From: Brevibacterium sp. CCUG 69071
GTDB taxonomy: Bacteria; Actinomycetota; Actinomycetes; Actinomycetales; Brevibacteriaceae
DNA: 64,000 bases
Assembly: GCF_021023135.1 (NCBI RefSeq)
Contig: NZ_PGFV01000002.1
Coordinates: forward strand, 372,001 to 436,000
Direction of reading: 5' to 3'
The notes beneath the pieces are model-generated. The model did not search any database and was not told the origin of the DNA. It saw only the letters and a program-made list of their open reading frames with translations. Of this stretch, positions 17,978-28,743 are shown one piece after another (the first letter of the stretch is position 1; each line of letters starts with the position of its first letter). The position numbers and the translations under genes were made by a program.

Positions 17978-18982
17978 ATGCCCCGCAGCCCGCTTCCGCC
18001 CCGTGACGGAATCTCGGCGACCTCGCTGCGCGCACCGGGCGGACGGGCGACACATACTAAGAACCATCTGCCGGTCCCCGATACCATCGGCGACTGGCTG
18101 CGGGAGGAATTCCCCGCCGCCCCGGTCGACGACATCGAACGACTCCTCGCTCAGTCTGGCGCCGAGGCGGGGCGGCTCTGCGATATCACCGGCCGACCCG
18201 TGGCCTGGGACGACCCGGTCGAACCCGGCGGGTTCTATTTCTTCCACCGTCCAGTGCCCCCGGAGGCACGCATTCCCTTCGAGATCTCTGTCGTCTGCGA
18301 AGACGAGGACCTGCTCGTCGTCGACAAACCCCACTTCCTGGCCAGCACCCCCAACGGGCGCTTCGTCCGCGAGAGCGTGGTCACCCGAGCACGCCAGGAC
18401 TTCGACCAGCCCGACCTCGTGGCCATCCATCGTCTCGACCGGGTCACCGCGGGTCTGCTCATCCTCTCGAAGCGTCCCGAGACCCGGGGCCGCTACCAGC
18501 GTCTCTTCCAAGATCGGAAGGTCACCAAGACCTACCGGGCACTGGCACCGCTGCCGCCGGAGAACCTCGACTTCCCGCTGCTGCGGGAATCGAGACTGAT
18601 CAAACCCCCGGGCGGGAGGCAGGTCCTCGAAGTCGAAGGCGAACCGAACGCGATCAGCCGGATCCGCCTGCTCGGAACGGTGGAGCCACCTCGGCGCGGG
18701 GAAACGACGTCGGATGCGATCGCCGAATACGAACTCGAACCGCTGACCGGCAAGACCCACCAGCTGCGCGTGCACATGAACGCGCTCGGGCTGCCCATCC
18801 TCGGCGATCCCGTCTACCCGATCGACCGCGAACCGGATCCCTATGATTTCGATTCCCCGCTCCAACTGCTGGCCGCCGCGATCGCATTCGACGATCCGCT
18901 GACCGGTCTCCCGCGCCGATTCGACACCGCGCTGCGCCTGGGCCCGGGGCGCTTCCACCCAAGATCCGCGGGGACACGGTAA
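17978..18982 (+). CDS. RluA-family pseudouridine synthase
   Basis: 334 residues. The RluA catalytic core is clear: LLVVDKPHFLAS, the active-site motif AIHRLDRVTAG (catalytic Asp), KVTKTYRAL, and GKTHQLRVHMNALGLPILGDPVYP. It isomerises uridine to pseudouridine in rRNA or tRNA; the target is not readable from sequence. A TAGACT box (17966-17971) ends exactly six bases before the ATG with no ribosome site, so a leaderless mRNA is likely. It is followed 9 bases later by the GntR regulator. Confidence 0.9.
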   Translation: MPRSPLPPRDGISATSLRAPGGRATHTKNHLPVPDTIGDWLREEFPAAPVDDIERLLAQSGAEAGRLCDITGRPVAWDDPVEPGGFYFFHRPVPPEARIPFEISVVCEDEDLLVVDKPHFLASTPNGRFVRESVVTRARQDFDQPDLVAIHRLDRVTAGLLILSKRPETRGRYQRLFQDRKVTKTYRALAPLPPENLDFPLLRESRLIKPPGGRQVLEVEGEPNAISRIRLLGTVEPPRRGETTSDAIAEYELEPLTGKTHQLRVHMNALGLPILGDPVYPIDREPDPYDFDSPLQLLAAAIAFDDPLTGLPRRFDTALRLGPGRFHPRSAGTR

Positions 18983-18991
18983 CCTGGGGGT

Positions 18992-19654
18992 ATGAGTCCA
19001 AACGCACCCGGATGCACCTCAGAGGCGATCGTCGCCCTGGTCCGGTCCCGAATCACCTCCGGCGAATACCCCGCCGGCAGTCCCGTGCGGGACGGTGCCT
19101 TGGCCAAGGAATTCAACGTCTCCCGCAATACCGCGCGCGAGTCGCTCAGCCTGCTCCGCCACGCCGGACTGCTCGTCCAGGAACCCAACCGCGGCTTCTT
19201 CGTCCGCACCTTCGGCATCGACGAACTCAGGGACCTCTACCGGGCCCGCCGGGTCTTCGAGATCCGTGCGGTGCAGGAATCCCAGGACGCTACCGAGGAG
19301 GCGATGGCCGTCGTCGAGGCCTCGGTGGTCCGCGCCGAGACCGCTCCGGACAATGAAGGCTGGGTCGATGCGCAGGAGCACTCGGCCTCCTTCCACCGCG
19401 CCATCGTGGGCCTCCTCGGCTCGCCCCTGCTCGACGAGTTCTACCTCAACCTCATGGCCCGACTCTCGACGACCTTCTCCCGCTCGGTCGAACCGGGCAA
19501 ATACCACTCCCACTGGGCCAACCCCCACCGGGACATCCTCGAGAAGATCAAATCGGGGGACCGGCAAGGTGCCGAGGGACTGCTGCGCATCCACCTCGAC
19601 GACTCCGAGGCCTCCACTCTCGACCTCGCCCGATCGGTCGGCGCGGGACGCTGA
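18992..19654 (+). CDS. GntR-family transcriptional regulator (FCD type)
   Basis: 220 residues: an N-terminal winged helix-turn-helix (residues ~8-70, GALAKEFNVSRNTARESLSLLRHAGLL) and a C-terminal all-helical FCD ligand-binding domain (~80-210; the metal-ligand pattern around VDAQEHSASFHRAIVG and NPHRDILEKI is present). Such proteins usually respond to small organic acids. Target and ligand are unknown; no metabolic partner gene lies beside it. TAACCT (18980-18985) six bases before the ATG suggests a leaderless start, although GGGGG also precedes the ATG. Confidence 0.88.
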   Translation: MSPNAPGCTSEAIVALVRSRITSGEYPAGSPVRDGALAKEFNVSRNTARESLSLLRHAGLLVQEPNRGFFVRTFGIDELRDLYRARRVFEIRAVQESQDATEEAMAVVEASVVRAETAPDNEGWVDAQEHSASFHRAIVGLLGSPLLDEFYLNLMARLSTTFSRSVEPGKYHSHWANPHRDILEKIKSGDRQGAEGLLRIHLDDSEASTLDLARSVGAGR

Positions 19655-19835
19655 GCCGCGTCCGGCGGCTCGGGCATGGGTGATTGCTCTCGAGTCGGTG
19701 GTGGCGAGGCGGATCGGTGGTGAATTGGCGGAGCGGTGATGGCTTGCCGGAGCATTCTCTTCGCGGCAGAGCGTGCGCGGAGTCCTGTTGCCAGTCTCAC
19801 AGCCGAGGGTACTTGAAAACGTAGATACTGCCTGA

Positions 19836-21413
<1,578 letters not shown>

Positions 21414-21518
21414 TCGCCCGGGACTCGTGAAGTGATCGTCGGGAGTTCATGTAGTGATGGTCCGGAGCTCATGAATCGGGACGATCGGCTCCCGATCTGA
21501 GGTCTCGGAACCACCAAG

Positions 21519-21561
21519 CGGCCGTAGTCTCTGCCACCGCGCAGAGACTACGGCCGTTTTC
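21519..21561 (+). terminator. Terminator after guaB
   Basis: CGGCCGTAGTCTCTGC (21519-21534) pairs perfectly with 21541-21556 around a six-base loop and is followed by TTTTC: a strong intrinsic terminator. Confidence 0.9.
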
Positions 21562-21751
21562 TGCGTCTCACGATGTCGGACGAACCACCTCGGTGTGACA
21601 AAGACCACTCAACCAATTCGAGTGGGTATGTATCTGTTGTCAGCACGCTTCCTTGCCGCATGAGTGCTGGGGAGGGGCCGTCTCGCCCGAGAATCCGGGC
21701 TACTTCCGTAGTCGGTCGGCGTGATTCCGCCCACCTTGCGCTTCGGACTTA
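21562..21751. other. Noncoding stretch before the siderophore operon
   Basis: About 190 bases with no supported gene or repeat. Together with 21414-21518, which holds short GTGATCGTCGGGAG-like repeats after guaB, it separates guaB from the iron-regulated operon. Confidence 0.5.
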
Positions 21752-21770
21752 TTAGGGTAGGTTCCCCTAA
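21752..21770. promoter_or_regulatory. Iron box (DtxR/IdeR operator)
   Basis: TTAGGGTAGGTTCCCCTAA is a 19-base interrupted palindrome close to the DtxR/IdeR consensus TTAGGTTAGCCTAACCTAA. It lies 47 bases before the first siderophore gene and probably overlaps its promoter, giving repression when iron is plentiful. Confidence 0.85.
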
Positions 21771-21817
21771 TGCGACCCGCCTGATGCGGGCCGCACGACG
21801 AAGGAGGAAACCTCACC

Positions 21818-23476
21818 GTGACGACTTCTCTGCTCTCGGACACCGAAGCGAAACCGCCCGCACCATCACTTCAGGCCGCTGTCGGCACCGCCGACACCAC
21901 GGCCACCGACACCACGGCCGCCGACTCGCTGCTCGGTGCCCACAGCGCCGCAGCGTATTCCGACCTCATGCACGAGACCATCGACGCACTCGCCGCGCGC
22001 TTCGCAGCGGTCGACACCCCCACCTCGGCGCGGGATCGCACCCAGCTGCAGAGCGCGGTCGACGAGGTCGACCTCGACACCGCCGGAATCGGGAACTCGG
22101 CGGCCTTGCGCGAGGCCGACTCGCTCTACGCGGCCAACGCCGTGTGGTTCCACCACCCCAGCTACGTCGCGCACCTCAACTGCCCCGTGGCCGTGCCCGC
22201 CGTCGCTGCCGAGGCGATGCTCGCGGCCATCAACACCTCGGTCGATACCTACGACCAGTCCGAGGTCGCGACGCTGATGGAACGTCGCTTGATCCGCTGG
22301 ACGACGGGCCACCTCGGCTTCGAGAGCGGCGACGGAATCTTCACCTCCGGCGGCACCCAGTCGAACCTGCAGGCCCTCTACCTGGCCCGCGAGAACGTGA
22401 TGCGCGACCGGACCGCGGAATCCGCTGCGCTGGGATCCGCGGAATCCGTCGACTCTGCCGAGGGCGCGAACCAGGATCCCACCCGCCGAGGCGAGCTGTC
22501 TCGGATGCGGATCCTCACCTCCGATCAGGCTCACTTCTCGGTCTCCCGTGCCGCTCACATCCTCGGCCTCGACGCCGAGGCGGTCGTGACCGTGGGCACC
22601 GATGAGGCCGGTCGCATGGATCCCGCCGAACTCGTTTCAACGCTGACGGCCGTGACCGAGGCCGGGAACATCCCCATGGCCGTGGTCGCCACGGCCGGGA
22701 CCACCGACCTCGGCGTCATCGATCCGCTGGAACCCATCGCCGCGGCCTGCACGGACGCGAACGTGTGGCTCCACGTCGATGCCGCCTACGGCGGGGGACT
22801 CCTCTGGGCACCGCGCCGACGTCGCCTGCTCACCGGAATCGAGGGGGCCACCTCGGTGACCATCGACTTCCACAAGACCTTCTTCCAGCCCGTGTCCTCC
22901 TCCGCACTGCTCGTCCGCGAGCCTCGCCTCTTCGCCCCGACCCTGCACCACCACGACTACCTCAACCCGGAGGCGGAAGCGGCCGGCGCCGAGGCGGAAC
23001 CGAACCAGGTCGACAAATCCCTGCAGACCACGCGCCGCTTCGACGCGCTCAAACTCTGGGCGACCCTGCGGGCCCGCGGGGCGAACGAGATCGGGACGAT
23101 GATCGACACGGTCTGCGACCTCGCCGCAGACGTCCGGGAGCTCCTCGCCGCACAGCCCGACTTCGAGGTCCGCGGGGCCTCCGACCTGTCGACCGTGCTC
23201 TTCCGCTTCACGCCCCGCACCGCCGATGCGGGGACCGCCGACGAACTCGTGCCGATGATCCGCCGGGTCCTGTTCCGGTCCGGCCGGGCGGCCGTGGCCC
23301 GCACCGTCATCGACGGACGGCCCTGGCTCAAACTCACCCTGCTCAACCCCGAGACCACGGTCGACGACGTCACCGCCGTCCTCGACCTCGTCCGCGCCAC
23401 CGGCCACGGCATCCTCGCCGGACGCCACCTCGAGAACAACGACACCTTGACCTCGACCGAAGGAGGCGCAGCATGA
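21818..23476 (+). CDS. desA: PLP-dependent decarboxylase for siderophore diamine (DesA-like)
   Basis: 552 residues, a group II (aspartate aminotransferase-fold) amino-acid decarboxylase. The PLP lysine lies in TIDFHKTFFQPVSSSALL, with HVDAAYGGGLLW and the GGTQSNLQAL segment. In this gene order it would decarboxylate lysine to cadaverine (or ornithine/diaminobutyrate to a shorter diamine) as step one of hydroxamate siderophore synthesis. The N-terminal ~45 residues are Thr/Ala-rich. GTG 21818 follows AGGAGG. Its stop overlaps the next start (ATGA). Controlled by the iron box at 21752. Confidence 0.9.
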   Translation: MTTSLLSDTEAKPPAPSLQAAVGTADTTATDTTAADSLLGAHSAAAYSDLMHETIDALAARFAAVDTPTSARDRTQLQSAVDEVDLDTAGIGNSAALREADSLYAANAVWFHHPSYVAHLNCPVAVPAVAAEAMLAAINTSVDTYDQSEVATLMERRLIRWTTGHLGFESGDGIFTSGGTQSNLQALYLARENVMRDRTAESAALGSAESVDSAEGANQDPTRRGELSRMRILTSDQAHFSVSRAAHILGLDAEAVVTVGTDEAGRMDPAELVSTLTAVTEAGNIPMAVVATAGTTDLGVIDPLEPIAAACTDANVWLHVDAAYGGGLLWAPRRRRLLTGIEGATSVTIDFHKTFFQPVSSSALLVREPRLFAPTLHHHDYLNPEAEAAGAEAEPNQVDKSLQTTRRFDALKLWATLRARGANEIGTMIDTVCDLAADVRELLAAQPDFEVRGASDLSTVLFRFTPRTADAGTADELVPMIRRVLFRSGRAAVARTVIDGRPWLKLTLLNPETTVDDVTAVLDLVRATGHGILAGRHLENNDTLTSTEGGAA

Positions 23477-24921
23477 GCGCGACCGACACTGACATCCACG
23501 ACCTGCTCGGCATCGGCATCGGCCCCTTCGGGCTCGGCCTGGCCGCACTGTCCGAGCCGCTCGACGACGTCGACGCCGTGTTCCTCGACCAGCGGCAGGA
23601 ATTCCGCTGGCACCCCGGCATGATGATCGAAGGCTCGACCGTGCAGGTGCCCTTCCTCGCCGACCTCGTGACCATGGCCGACCCCACCTCGCCCTACTCC
23701 TTCCTCAACTTCCTCAAGGATCGCGGTCGCCTCTACCCCTTCTACATCCGCGAGTCCTTCTACCCCCTGCGCGCCGAGTTCGACGAATACTGCCGGTGGG
23801 TCGCGGCTCAGCTCGAGACCCTCCGCTGGGGTCGTCGGGTCACCTCGGTGACCAATGACGACGACATCTTCACCGCCATCGCCGAGGTGGTCGACCCGAC
23901 CGGTGCGATCGTCGGAACCGAGGTCCACCGGGCCCGCCACCTCGTCCTCGGCGTTGGCACCTCACCTGTCCTTCCTCCGGCGCTGGGCAACCTCGAGGCC
24001 GCAGGCGCCGAGATCACGGGCGCGGGACCGGTAATCCACACCGCCGTTTACCTCGACCACCGCGAAGAGCTGCTCGATTCCGGGGCGGTGACGATCATCG
24101 GCAGCGGACAGTCCGCGGCCGAGATCTACCGGGACCTCATCGAGGACGCCGAGGAACGCGATGTGCGCGTTGACTGGGTGACGCGCTCACCGCGGTTCTT
24201 CCCGATGGAGTACACGAAGCTGACCCTCGAGATGACCTCGCCGGAATACACCGATCACTTCCGGGCCCTGCCCGATGAGCTGCGTGAGCAGGTGGGACGT
24301 GAGCAGCGGACCCTGTACAAGGGAATCTCCGGCGATCTCGTCGACGACATCCACGACACGCTCTACCGGCTCAGCCGAGGCGGCCGTCAGCTGCACACGA
24401 ACCTGCTCACCGAGGCCGAGCTCGTCTCCGCAGAGATCGACCCCACCACCGGAGAGTACCTGCTGGGATTCAGGAACACGGCCCTGGACCGAGAGTTCAC
24501 CCGGCGGAGTGCCTCGGTGGTCTCGGCCACCGGCTACAAGTCACAAGTGCCGGACTTCCTGTCCGGACTCGGCGACGAGATCCGCCTCGACGCGAAGGGA
24601 CGCCTCGACGTCAGCCGCCACTACACGGTCAACGAATCAGGCACCGTCCACGTCCTCAACGGAGAAGAGCACACCCACGGCGTCACCGCCCCTGACCTGG
24701 GCTTCGGCCCCTGGCGGGCCTCGGTGGTGCTGTCCCACGTGACCGGTCGCGAACCGTATCCGATCGAGCAGACCATCGCCTTCCAGACCTTCGGAGTGCC
24801 CGAGAGCGACGGCGGGCCTGCGAGCGAGACAGGGCCTGCGAACAACGCAGGGGACGAGCCGACCGTCGACCTCGAAACCGCCTTCGACTTCGACGATGCC
24901 AAGGAGATGACACACGCATGA
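23473..24921 (+). CDS. desB: L-lysine/diamine N-hydroxylase (DesB-like FAD monooxygenase)
   Basis: 482 residues of the IucD/PvdA/DesB family. It uses FAD, NADPH and O2 to N-hydroxylate the diamine. The FAD-binding motif GIGIGPFGLGLAAL is at the N-terminus, the NADPH motif TIIGSGQSAAEIY near residue 210, and the C-terminal FATGY-like element reads VVSATGYKS. AGGAGG precedes the ATG, and both ends overlap neighbours by four bases, so all three genes are translated in concert. Confidence 0.92.
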   Translation: MSATDTDIHDLLGIGIGPFGLGLAALSEPLDDVDAVFLDQRQEFRWHPGMMIEGSTVQVPFLADLVTMADPTSPYSFLNFLKDRGRLYPFYIRESFYPLRAEFDEYCRWVAAQLETLRWGRRVTSVTNDDDIFTAIAEVVDPTGAIVGTEVHRARHLVLGVGTSPVLPPALGNLEAAGAEITGAGPVIHTAVYLDHREELLDSGAVTIIGSGQSAAEIYRDLIEDAEERDVRVDWVTRSPRFFPMEYTKLTLEMTSPEYTDHFRALPDELREQVGREQRTLYKGISGDLVDDIHDTLYRLSRGGRQLHTNLLTEAELVSAEIDPTTGEYLLGFRNTALDREFTRRSASVVSATGYKSQVPDFLSGLGDEIRLDAKGRLDVSRHYTVNESGTVHVLNGEEHTHGVTAPDLGFGPWRASVVLSHVTGREPYPIEQTIAFQTFGVPESDGGPASETGPANNAGDEPTVDLETAFDFDDAKEMTHA

Positions 24922-27395
24922 GCACCGACACGATCACCCGGCCGCAGGCCGACCCCGACGCAGACCCGGCGACCGCCTCGGCGGCAGGGGAGGGTGTGAG
25001 CATCCGCCCTGTCGACATCGACCGCGACACCGCGAACCTGCACGCCTGGCTCAGCCATCCGCGTGCACACTACTGGCAGATGACCGAGCTCGACGAGACC
25101 GGCGTTCGGGACTACCTGACCGGCATCGACGCCTCGGCCGATGACCAGGGCTGGATCGGAGCCGTCGACGGTCTCGACTGCTTCTACGTCGAGACCTACA
25201 CCCCGGCGACACTCATCCCGCACGATGTGCTGCTCACCGGCGCGGGCGACCTCGGCATGCACCTGCTCGTCGCCCCACCCCAGGGTCCCGCCGTGTCGGG
25301 ACTGACCGGGCGGATCATGGCCGAGGTCATGGACTTCTGCTTCCGGGCCTCCGACCAGGACGGCCGCGGAGCCGAACGCGTCGTCGTCGAACCCGATGCA
25401 CGCAATGCGGGCATCCTCGAGAAGAACCGCGCCGCCGGCTTCACCCCGATCCGTGAGGCCGAGATCGCCGTGGGCGAAGAGACGAAGACGGCACTCGTCA
25501 GCACGTGCACACGCGGCGACTTCGCCGCCAGCGAACTCGGCAGACTGGTTGGGCATTCCCGCGCGGTCGCCGGGGACACCTCGGCGACTCCCGAAACGCC
25601 AGCCGAGGTCACCCCGAACGCCTACGCCCACCTCAATGCGGACACCTTCGCGGTCACGCAGCGCCACCTCGTCGCGAAGGCCCTCTCCGAGTTCGCCCAC
25701 GAACGGCTCATCACCCCGGTCCGGTCGACCGAGCCGGCCGCCGGGCCCGATGATTGGCAGCTGCACGTCGACGGAGGGTCGCGTTACACCTTCACCGCCC
25801 GTGTTCTGCCGCTTGAGCACTGGGCGATCGACGAAGGCAGCATCACGCGTCGCCAGGACGGCACCGAGGTCCCGCTAGACGCGCAGGAACTCGTCGTCGA
25901 ACTCCAGGACGCCCTGGCGATTCCCGAGGACCTCATCTCGACCTACCTCGAGGAGCTCGCCTCGACCCTGGCCGGCAGCGCCTTCAAACTCGCCGAGGCG
26001 TGGAAGGGCCGACGTCCCTCATCGACGGGCCTCCTCGACGCCGATTTCCAAGCCACCGAGGCGGCCATGACCGAGGGCCACCCCGGGTTCATCGCGAACA
26101 ACGGACGAATCGGGTTCTCGCTCGGCGACTACCGGACGTGGGCGCCGGAGAACGGCCGCCGCAACCGCATCGAATGGGTCGCAGCGAGCCGCGAGCACAG
26201 CCACCTCTCGCTCGGCACCGGACTGACCGAGGCCGCCCACCTCGACTGGGCGCTCAGCCCTGCGGAGAGAGAGCTCTTCGACTCACGCATCCGGGCCGCC
26301 GGCCGCAGTCCGGAGGACTTCCACCTCCTGCCCGTCCACCCCTGGCAGGCCGACCACCGGCTGGCGATCACCTTCGCAGCCGATATCGCCCGCGGGGATC
26401 TCCTGCCTCTGGGCACCGGCCTCGATGAACATCAGGCTCAGCAGTCCCTGCGCACCTTCTTCAACCACTCGCGTCCCGGCGCCCCCTACGTCAAGGTCGC
26501 ACTCGCGGTGCAGAACATGGGCTTCCTGCGCGGGCTGTCCCCGAAGTACATGCGCGACACCCCGGCGATCAACGACTGGGTCGCCGACCTCGTCGGCTCC
26601 GATCCGAGCTTCGCCGAGGCGGGCTTCCGACTGCTGCGTGAGCGCTCGGCACTCGGGTACGCCGGTGACGTCTACCACCGGACGCAGGAGACGAACCCGC
26701 ACCGGAAGATGCTCGCCTCCCTGTGGCGCGAGAACCCGTTGACGGCCATCGCACCAGCTCAGAAGGTTGTGACCATGGCTTCGCTGCTCCACCGGGATCA
26801 CCGGGGCGTCTCCTATGCCGCCGAGCTCATCCGCGCCTCCGGGCTGAGCCCCGCGGACTGGGTGCGGGCCTACCTGCGCGCCTACCTGCAGCCGCTCGTC
26901 CACGCCCTGCTCGCCCACGATCTCGTGTTCATGCCCCACGGTGAGAACCTCATCCTCGTCCTCGACGAGCACACCGTGACCGGCGCCTTCATGAAGGACA
27001 TCGGCGAGGAGGTCGCCGTGGTCGGCCGGCGCGAACTGCCTGCCGACGTCGAGCGGATCCGGGCGCTCGTGCCCGGCGACGAGAAGGCGCTGTCCGTGTT
27101 CACCGACATGTTCGACGGGGTGCTGCGCCACCTGTCGGGGATCCTCGACGTCGACGGGCTGCTGCCCGCCGGACAGTTCTGGTCGCTGGTCGCCGAGGTG
27201 CTCGACCGGTACGAATCCGAGCACCCCGAGCATGCCCGCGGGGTATCCGGGGACGTGGATCTGCGTTCCCAGAGCTTCGCCCATTCGTGCCTCAACCGGC
27301 TGCAGCTGAAGAACACGAAGCAGATGGTCGACATCGGCAACCAGGCGGAATCGCTGCTCTACGCGGGCACGATGGACAATCCCGTGGCCCGCTGA
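24918..27395 (+). CDS. Fused N-acyltransferase / NIS siderophore synthetase (DesC-DesD fusion)
   Basis: 825 residues in two parts. Residues ~30-215 are a GNAT-type acyltransferase (RPVDIDRDTANLHAWLSHPRAHYWQM; VVEPDARNAGILEKNRAAGF) that would succinylate or acetylate the hydroxylated diamine. Residues ~235-825 are an IucA/IucC-type NRPS-independent synthetase, with HPGFIANNGRIGFSL, the ATP-site motif HPWQADHRL and MPHGENLILVLDEH. It would condense and cyclise hydroxamate units into a desferrioxamine-like siderophore. In Streptomyces these are two proteins (DesC, DesD). The intact frame and family-length halves show a real fusion. No exporter or uptake gene is adjacent. Confidence 0.9.
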   Translation: MSTDTITRPQADPDADPATASAAGEGVSIRPVDIDRDTANLHAWLSHPRAHYWQMTELDETGVRDYLTGIDASADDQGWIGAVDGLDCFYVETYTPATLIPHDVLLTGAGDLGMHLLVAPPQGPAVSGLTGRIMAEVMDFCFRASDQDGRGAERVVVEPDARNAGILEKNRAAGFTPIREAEIAVGEETKTALVSTCTRGDFAASELGRLVGHSRAVAGDTSATPETPAEVTPNAYAHLNADTFAVTQRHLVAKALSEFAHERLITPVRSTEPAAGPDDWQLHVDGGSRYTFTARVLPLEHWAIDEGSITRRQDGTEVPLDAQELVVELQDALAIPEDLISTYLEELASTLAGSAFKLAEAWKGRRPSSTGLLDADFQATEAAMTEGHPGFIANNGRIGFSLGDYRTWAPENGRRNRIEWVAASREHSHLSLGTGLTEAAHLDWALSPAERELFDSRIRAAGRSPEDFHLLPVHPWQADHRLAITFAADIARGDLLPLGTGLDEHQAQQSLRTFFNHSRPGAPYVKVALAVQNMGFLRGLSPKYMRDTPAINDWVADLVGSDPSFAEAGFRLLRERSALGYAGDVYHRTQETNPHRKMLASLWRENPLTAIAPAQKVVTMASLLHRDHRGVSYAAELIRASGLSPADWVRAYLRAYLQPLVHALLAHDLVFMPHGENLILVLDEHTVTGAFMKDIGEEVAVVGRRELPADVERIRALVPGDEKALSVFTDMFDGVLRHLSGILDVDGLLPAGQFWSLVAEVLDRYESEHPEHARGVSGDVDLRSQSFAHSCLNRLQLKNTKQMVDIGNQAESLLYAGTMDNPVAR

Positions 27396-27433
27396 CCGGC
27401 AAGGCCACCGCCACCTCGGCGATGAATCCGGGA

Positions 27434-27472
27434 GGACCCGGCCGACGAACTCCGCGTCGGCCGGGTCCTCTT
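27434..27472 (+). terminator. Terminator after the siderophore operon
   Basis: GGACCCGGCCGAC (27434-27446) and GTCGGCCGGGTCC (27456-27468) form a perfect 13-bp stem followed by TCTTC. Confidence 0.85.
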
Positions 27473-27546
27473 CGCATGCCAGCGGTTAGTATCATTTCTA
27501 CGGTCGCGGACACTTCTTGCGACGGATCCGACGCAAGGGTGTGGTC

Positions 27547-28632
27547 ATGGCGAAGCAGAACGATCGGCCGACTCTGGCCACGGTCGCTTCGCGCGCGGGA
27601 GTGAGCATCAAGACCGCCTCCCGCGTCCTCAACGGCGAGAAGCACGTGGCCTCGGCGACCGCGCAGAAGGTCGAGGACGCCGCCTCAGAACTCGGATTCC
27701 GCCTCAATTCGAACGCCAGACGCCTGCGGGCCGGTGCCAGCTCACCCTATGTCGGCGTGGTTCTCAGCGATGCGAACGACCCTTTCCAAGCGAGGATCTT
27801 CGCCCGCCTCGAGGCCGAGTTCGGCGCCGTCGACCTGCGTCCGGTGCTCACCGTGGCGGGCGGAGACCCGATGCGTGAGAAGGCCTTCCTCGACGAATGC
27901 CTCGCCAATGACCTCTCCGGGCTCGTCGTCGTCCGCGCTCACCCGGAGGCGGTGGCCCACTACGACAGGGCCGTGCGGTCATCGAGCGTGCCGATCGTGT
28001 CCTTCGACCCGGCTGTGGCCGGTTCCGGAATCGACGTCATCACCGGTGACGAGGTCACCGCGGGCCGTCTGGCCGCGACGCAGCTGCTCGATCACGGGCA
28101 CATCGCCATCGGCGTGGTCGGCGATCACTCGACCAGCCTCATCACCACTCGTCGGCTCGAGGGGATCCAAGCCGCCTTCGTCGGCCGCAGCAACGTCGGC
28201 TGGCAGGCCTATATGCGCGAAGACGCCCACGACGAGGTCAGCGCGAAGAACGTCGTCGCCGCCTGGCTGGGCTCGCGCCGCGCCCCGAGTGCGATCATCG
28301 CCCTCTCGGCGACCCTGACCCAGGGCGCCATCGACGCCTGCCGCCGCCTCGACGAATGGCCGGCGCTGGTCGGCATCGACGATTTCCCCACCGCCGATCT
28401 CCTCGACGTGACCGTGATCGACCGTGACGTGGACACGATGGTCGCCGAGGCGGTCCGTCGTCTGCGACCGAAACGGGCTGAGCGCACCGGCGCCGGTGAG
28501 GACGAGGGTCTGCGGCGCGGACCAGACAGGGCATCCGGGTTGCGAGGCGGTGCCGGATCCGGCGATGACTCCGTCGAGATCGCCCTGCGAGTGATCGCAC
28601 GCGGCAGTGGTGAGGAAGCCCCCAAGAACTGA
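27547..28632 (+). CDS. LacI-family transcriptional regulator
   Basis: 361 residues: an N-terminal LacI helix-turn-helix with hinge (TLATVASRAGVSIKTASRVLNGEKHV, about 9-60) and a periplasmic-binding-protein-like sugar domain (YVGVVLSDANDPFQARIF onward). The C-terminal ~60 residues are Arg/Gly-rich and atypical. ATG 27547 has AAGG upstream; TTG and GTG starts a few codons earlier are possible. It sits directly upstream of a sugar ABC importer that carries a LacI-type palindrome in its promoter, so it is very likely the local repressor, with the imported sugar as inducer. Confidence 0.9.
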   Translation: MAKQNDRPTLATVASRAGVSIKTASRVLNGEKHVASATAQKVEDAASELGFRLNSNARRLRAGASSPYVGVVLSDANDPFQARIFARLEAEFGAVDLRPVLTVAGGDPMREKAFLDECLANDLSGLVVVRAHPEAVAHYDRAVRSSSVPIVSFDPAVAGSGIDVITGDEVTAGRLAATQLLDHGHIAIGVVGDHSTSLITTRRLEGIQAAFVGRSNVGWQAYMREDAHDEVSAKNVVAAWLGSRRAPSAIIALSATLTQGAIDACRRLDEWPALVGIDDFPTADLLDVTVIDRDVDTMVAEAVRRLRPKRAERTGAGEDEGLRRGPDRASGLRGGAGSGDDSVEIALRVIARGSGEEAPKN

Positions 28633-28709
28633 GGCGGTCGCGGCGCGCACAGAATTTTGTGTGAAACAGTTGACACCGGGCCACGATCAGCGAATTATAT
28701 TCACCAGCC

Positions 28710-28723
28710 TGACAACGTTGTCA
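28710..28723. promoter_or_regulatory. LacI-type operator upstream of the sugar ABC genes
   Basis: TGACAACGTTGTCA is a perfect 14-base palindrome with the central CG typical of LacI-family operators. It lies just downstream of a promoter-like TTGACA (28670) and AT-rich -10 region (28693-28701), 20 bases before the coding start. Confidence 0.8.
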
Positions 28724-28743
28724 GAATGATTGAAAGGTTCACA

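Noticed and set aside
17905..18135. Upstream extension of the hypothetical protein at 17446-17904
   Set aside because: It would overlap the N-terminus of the RluA-type synthase on the other strand and lacks a ribosome site.
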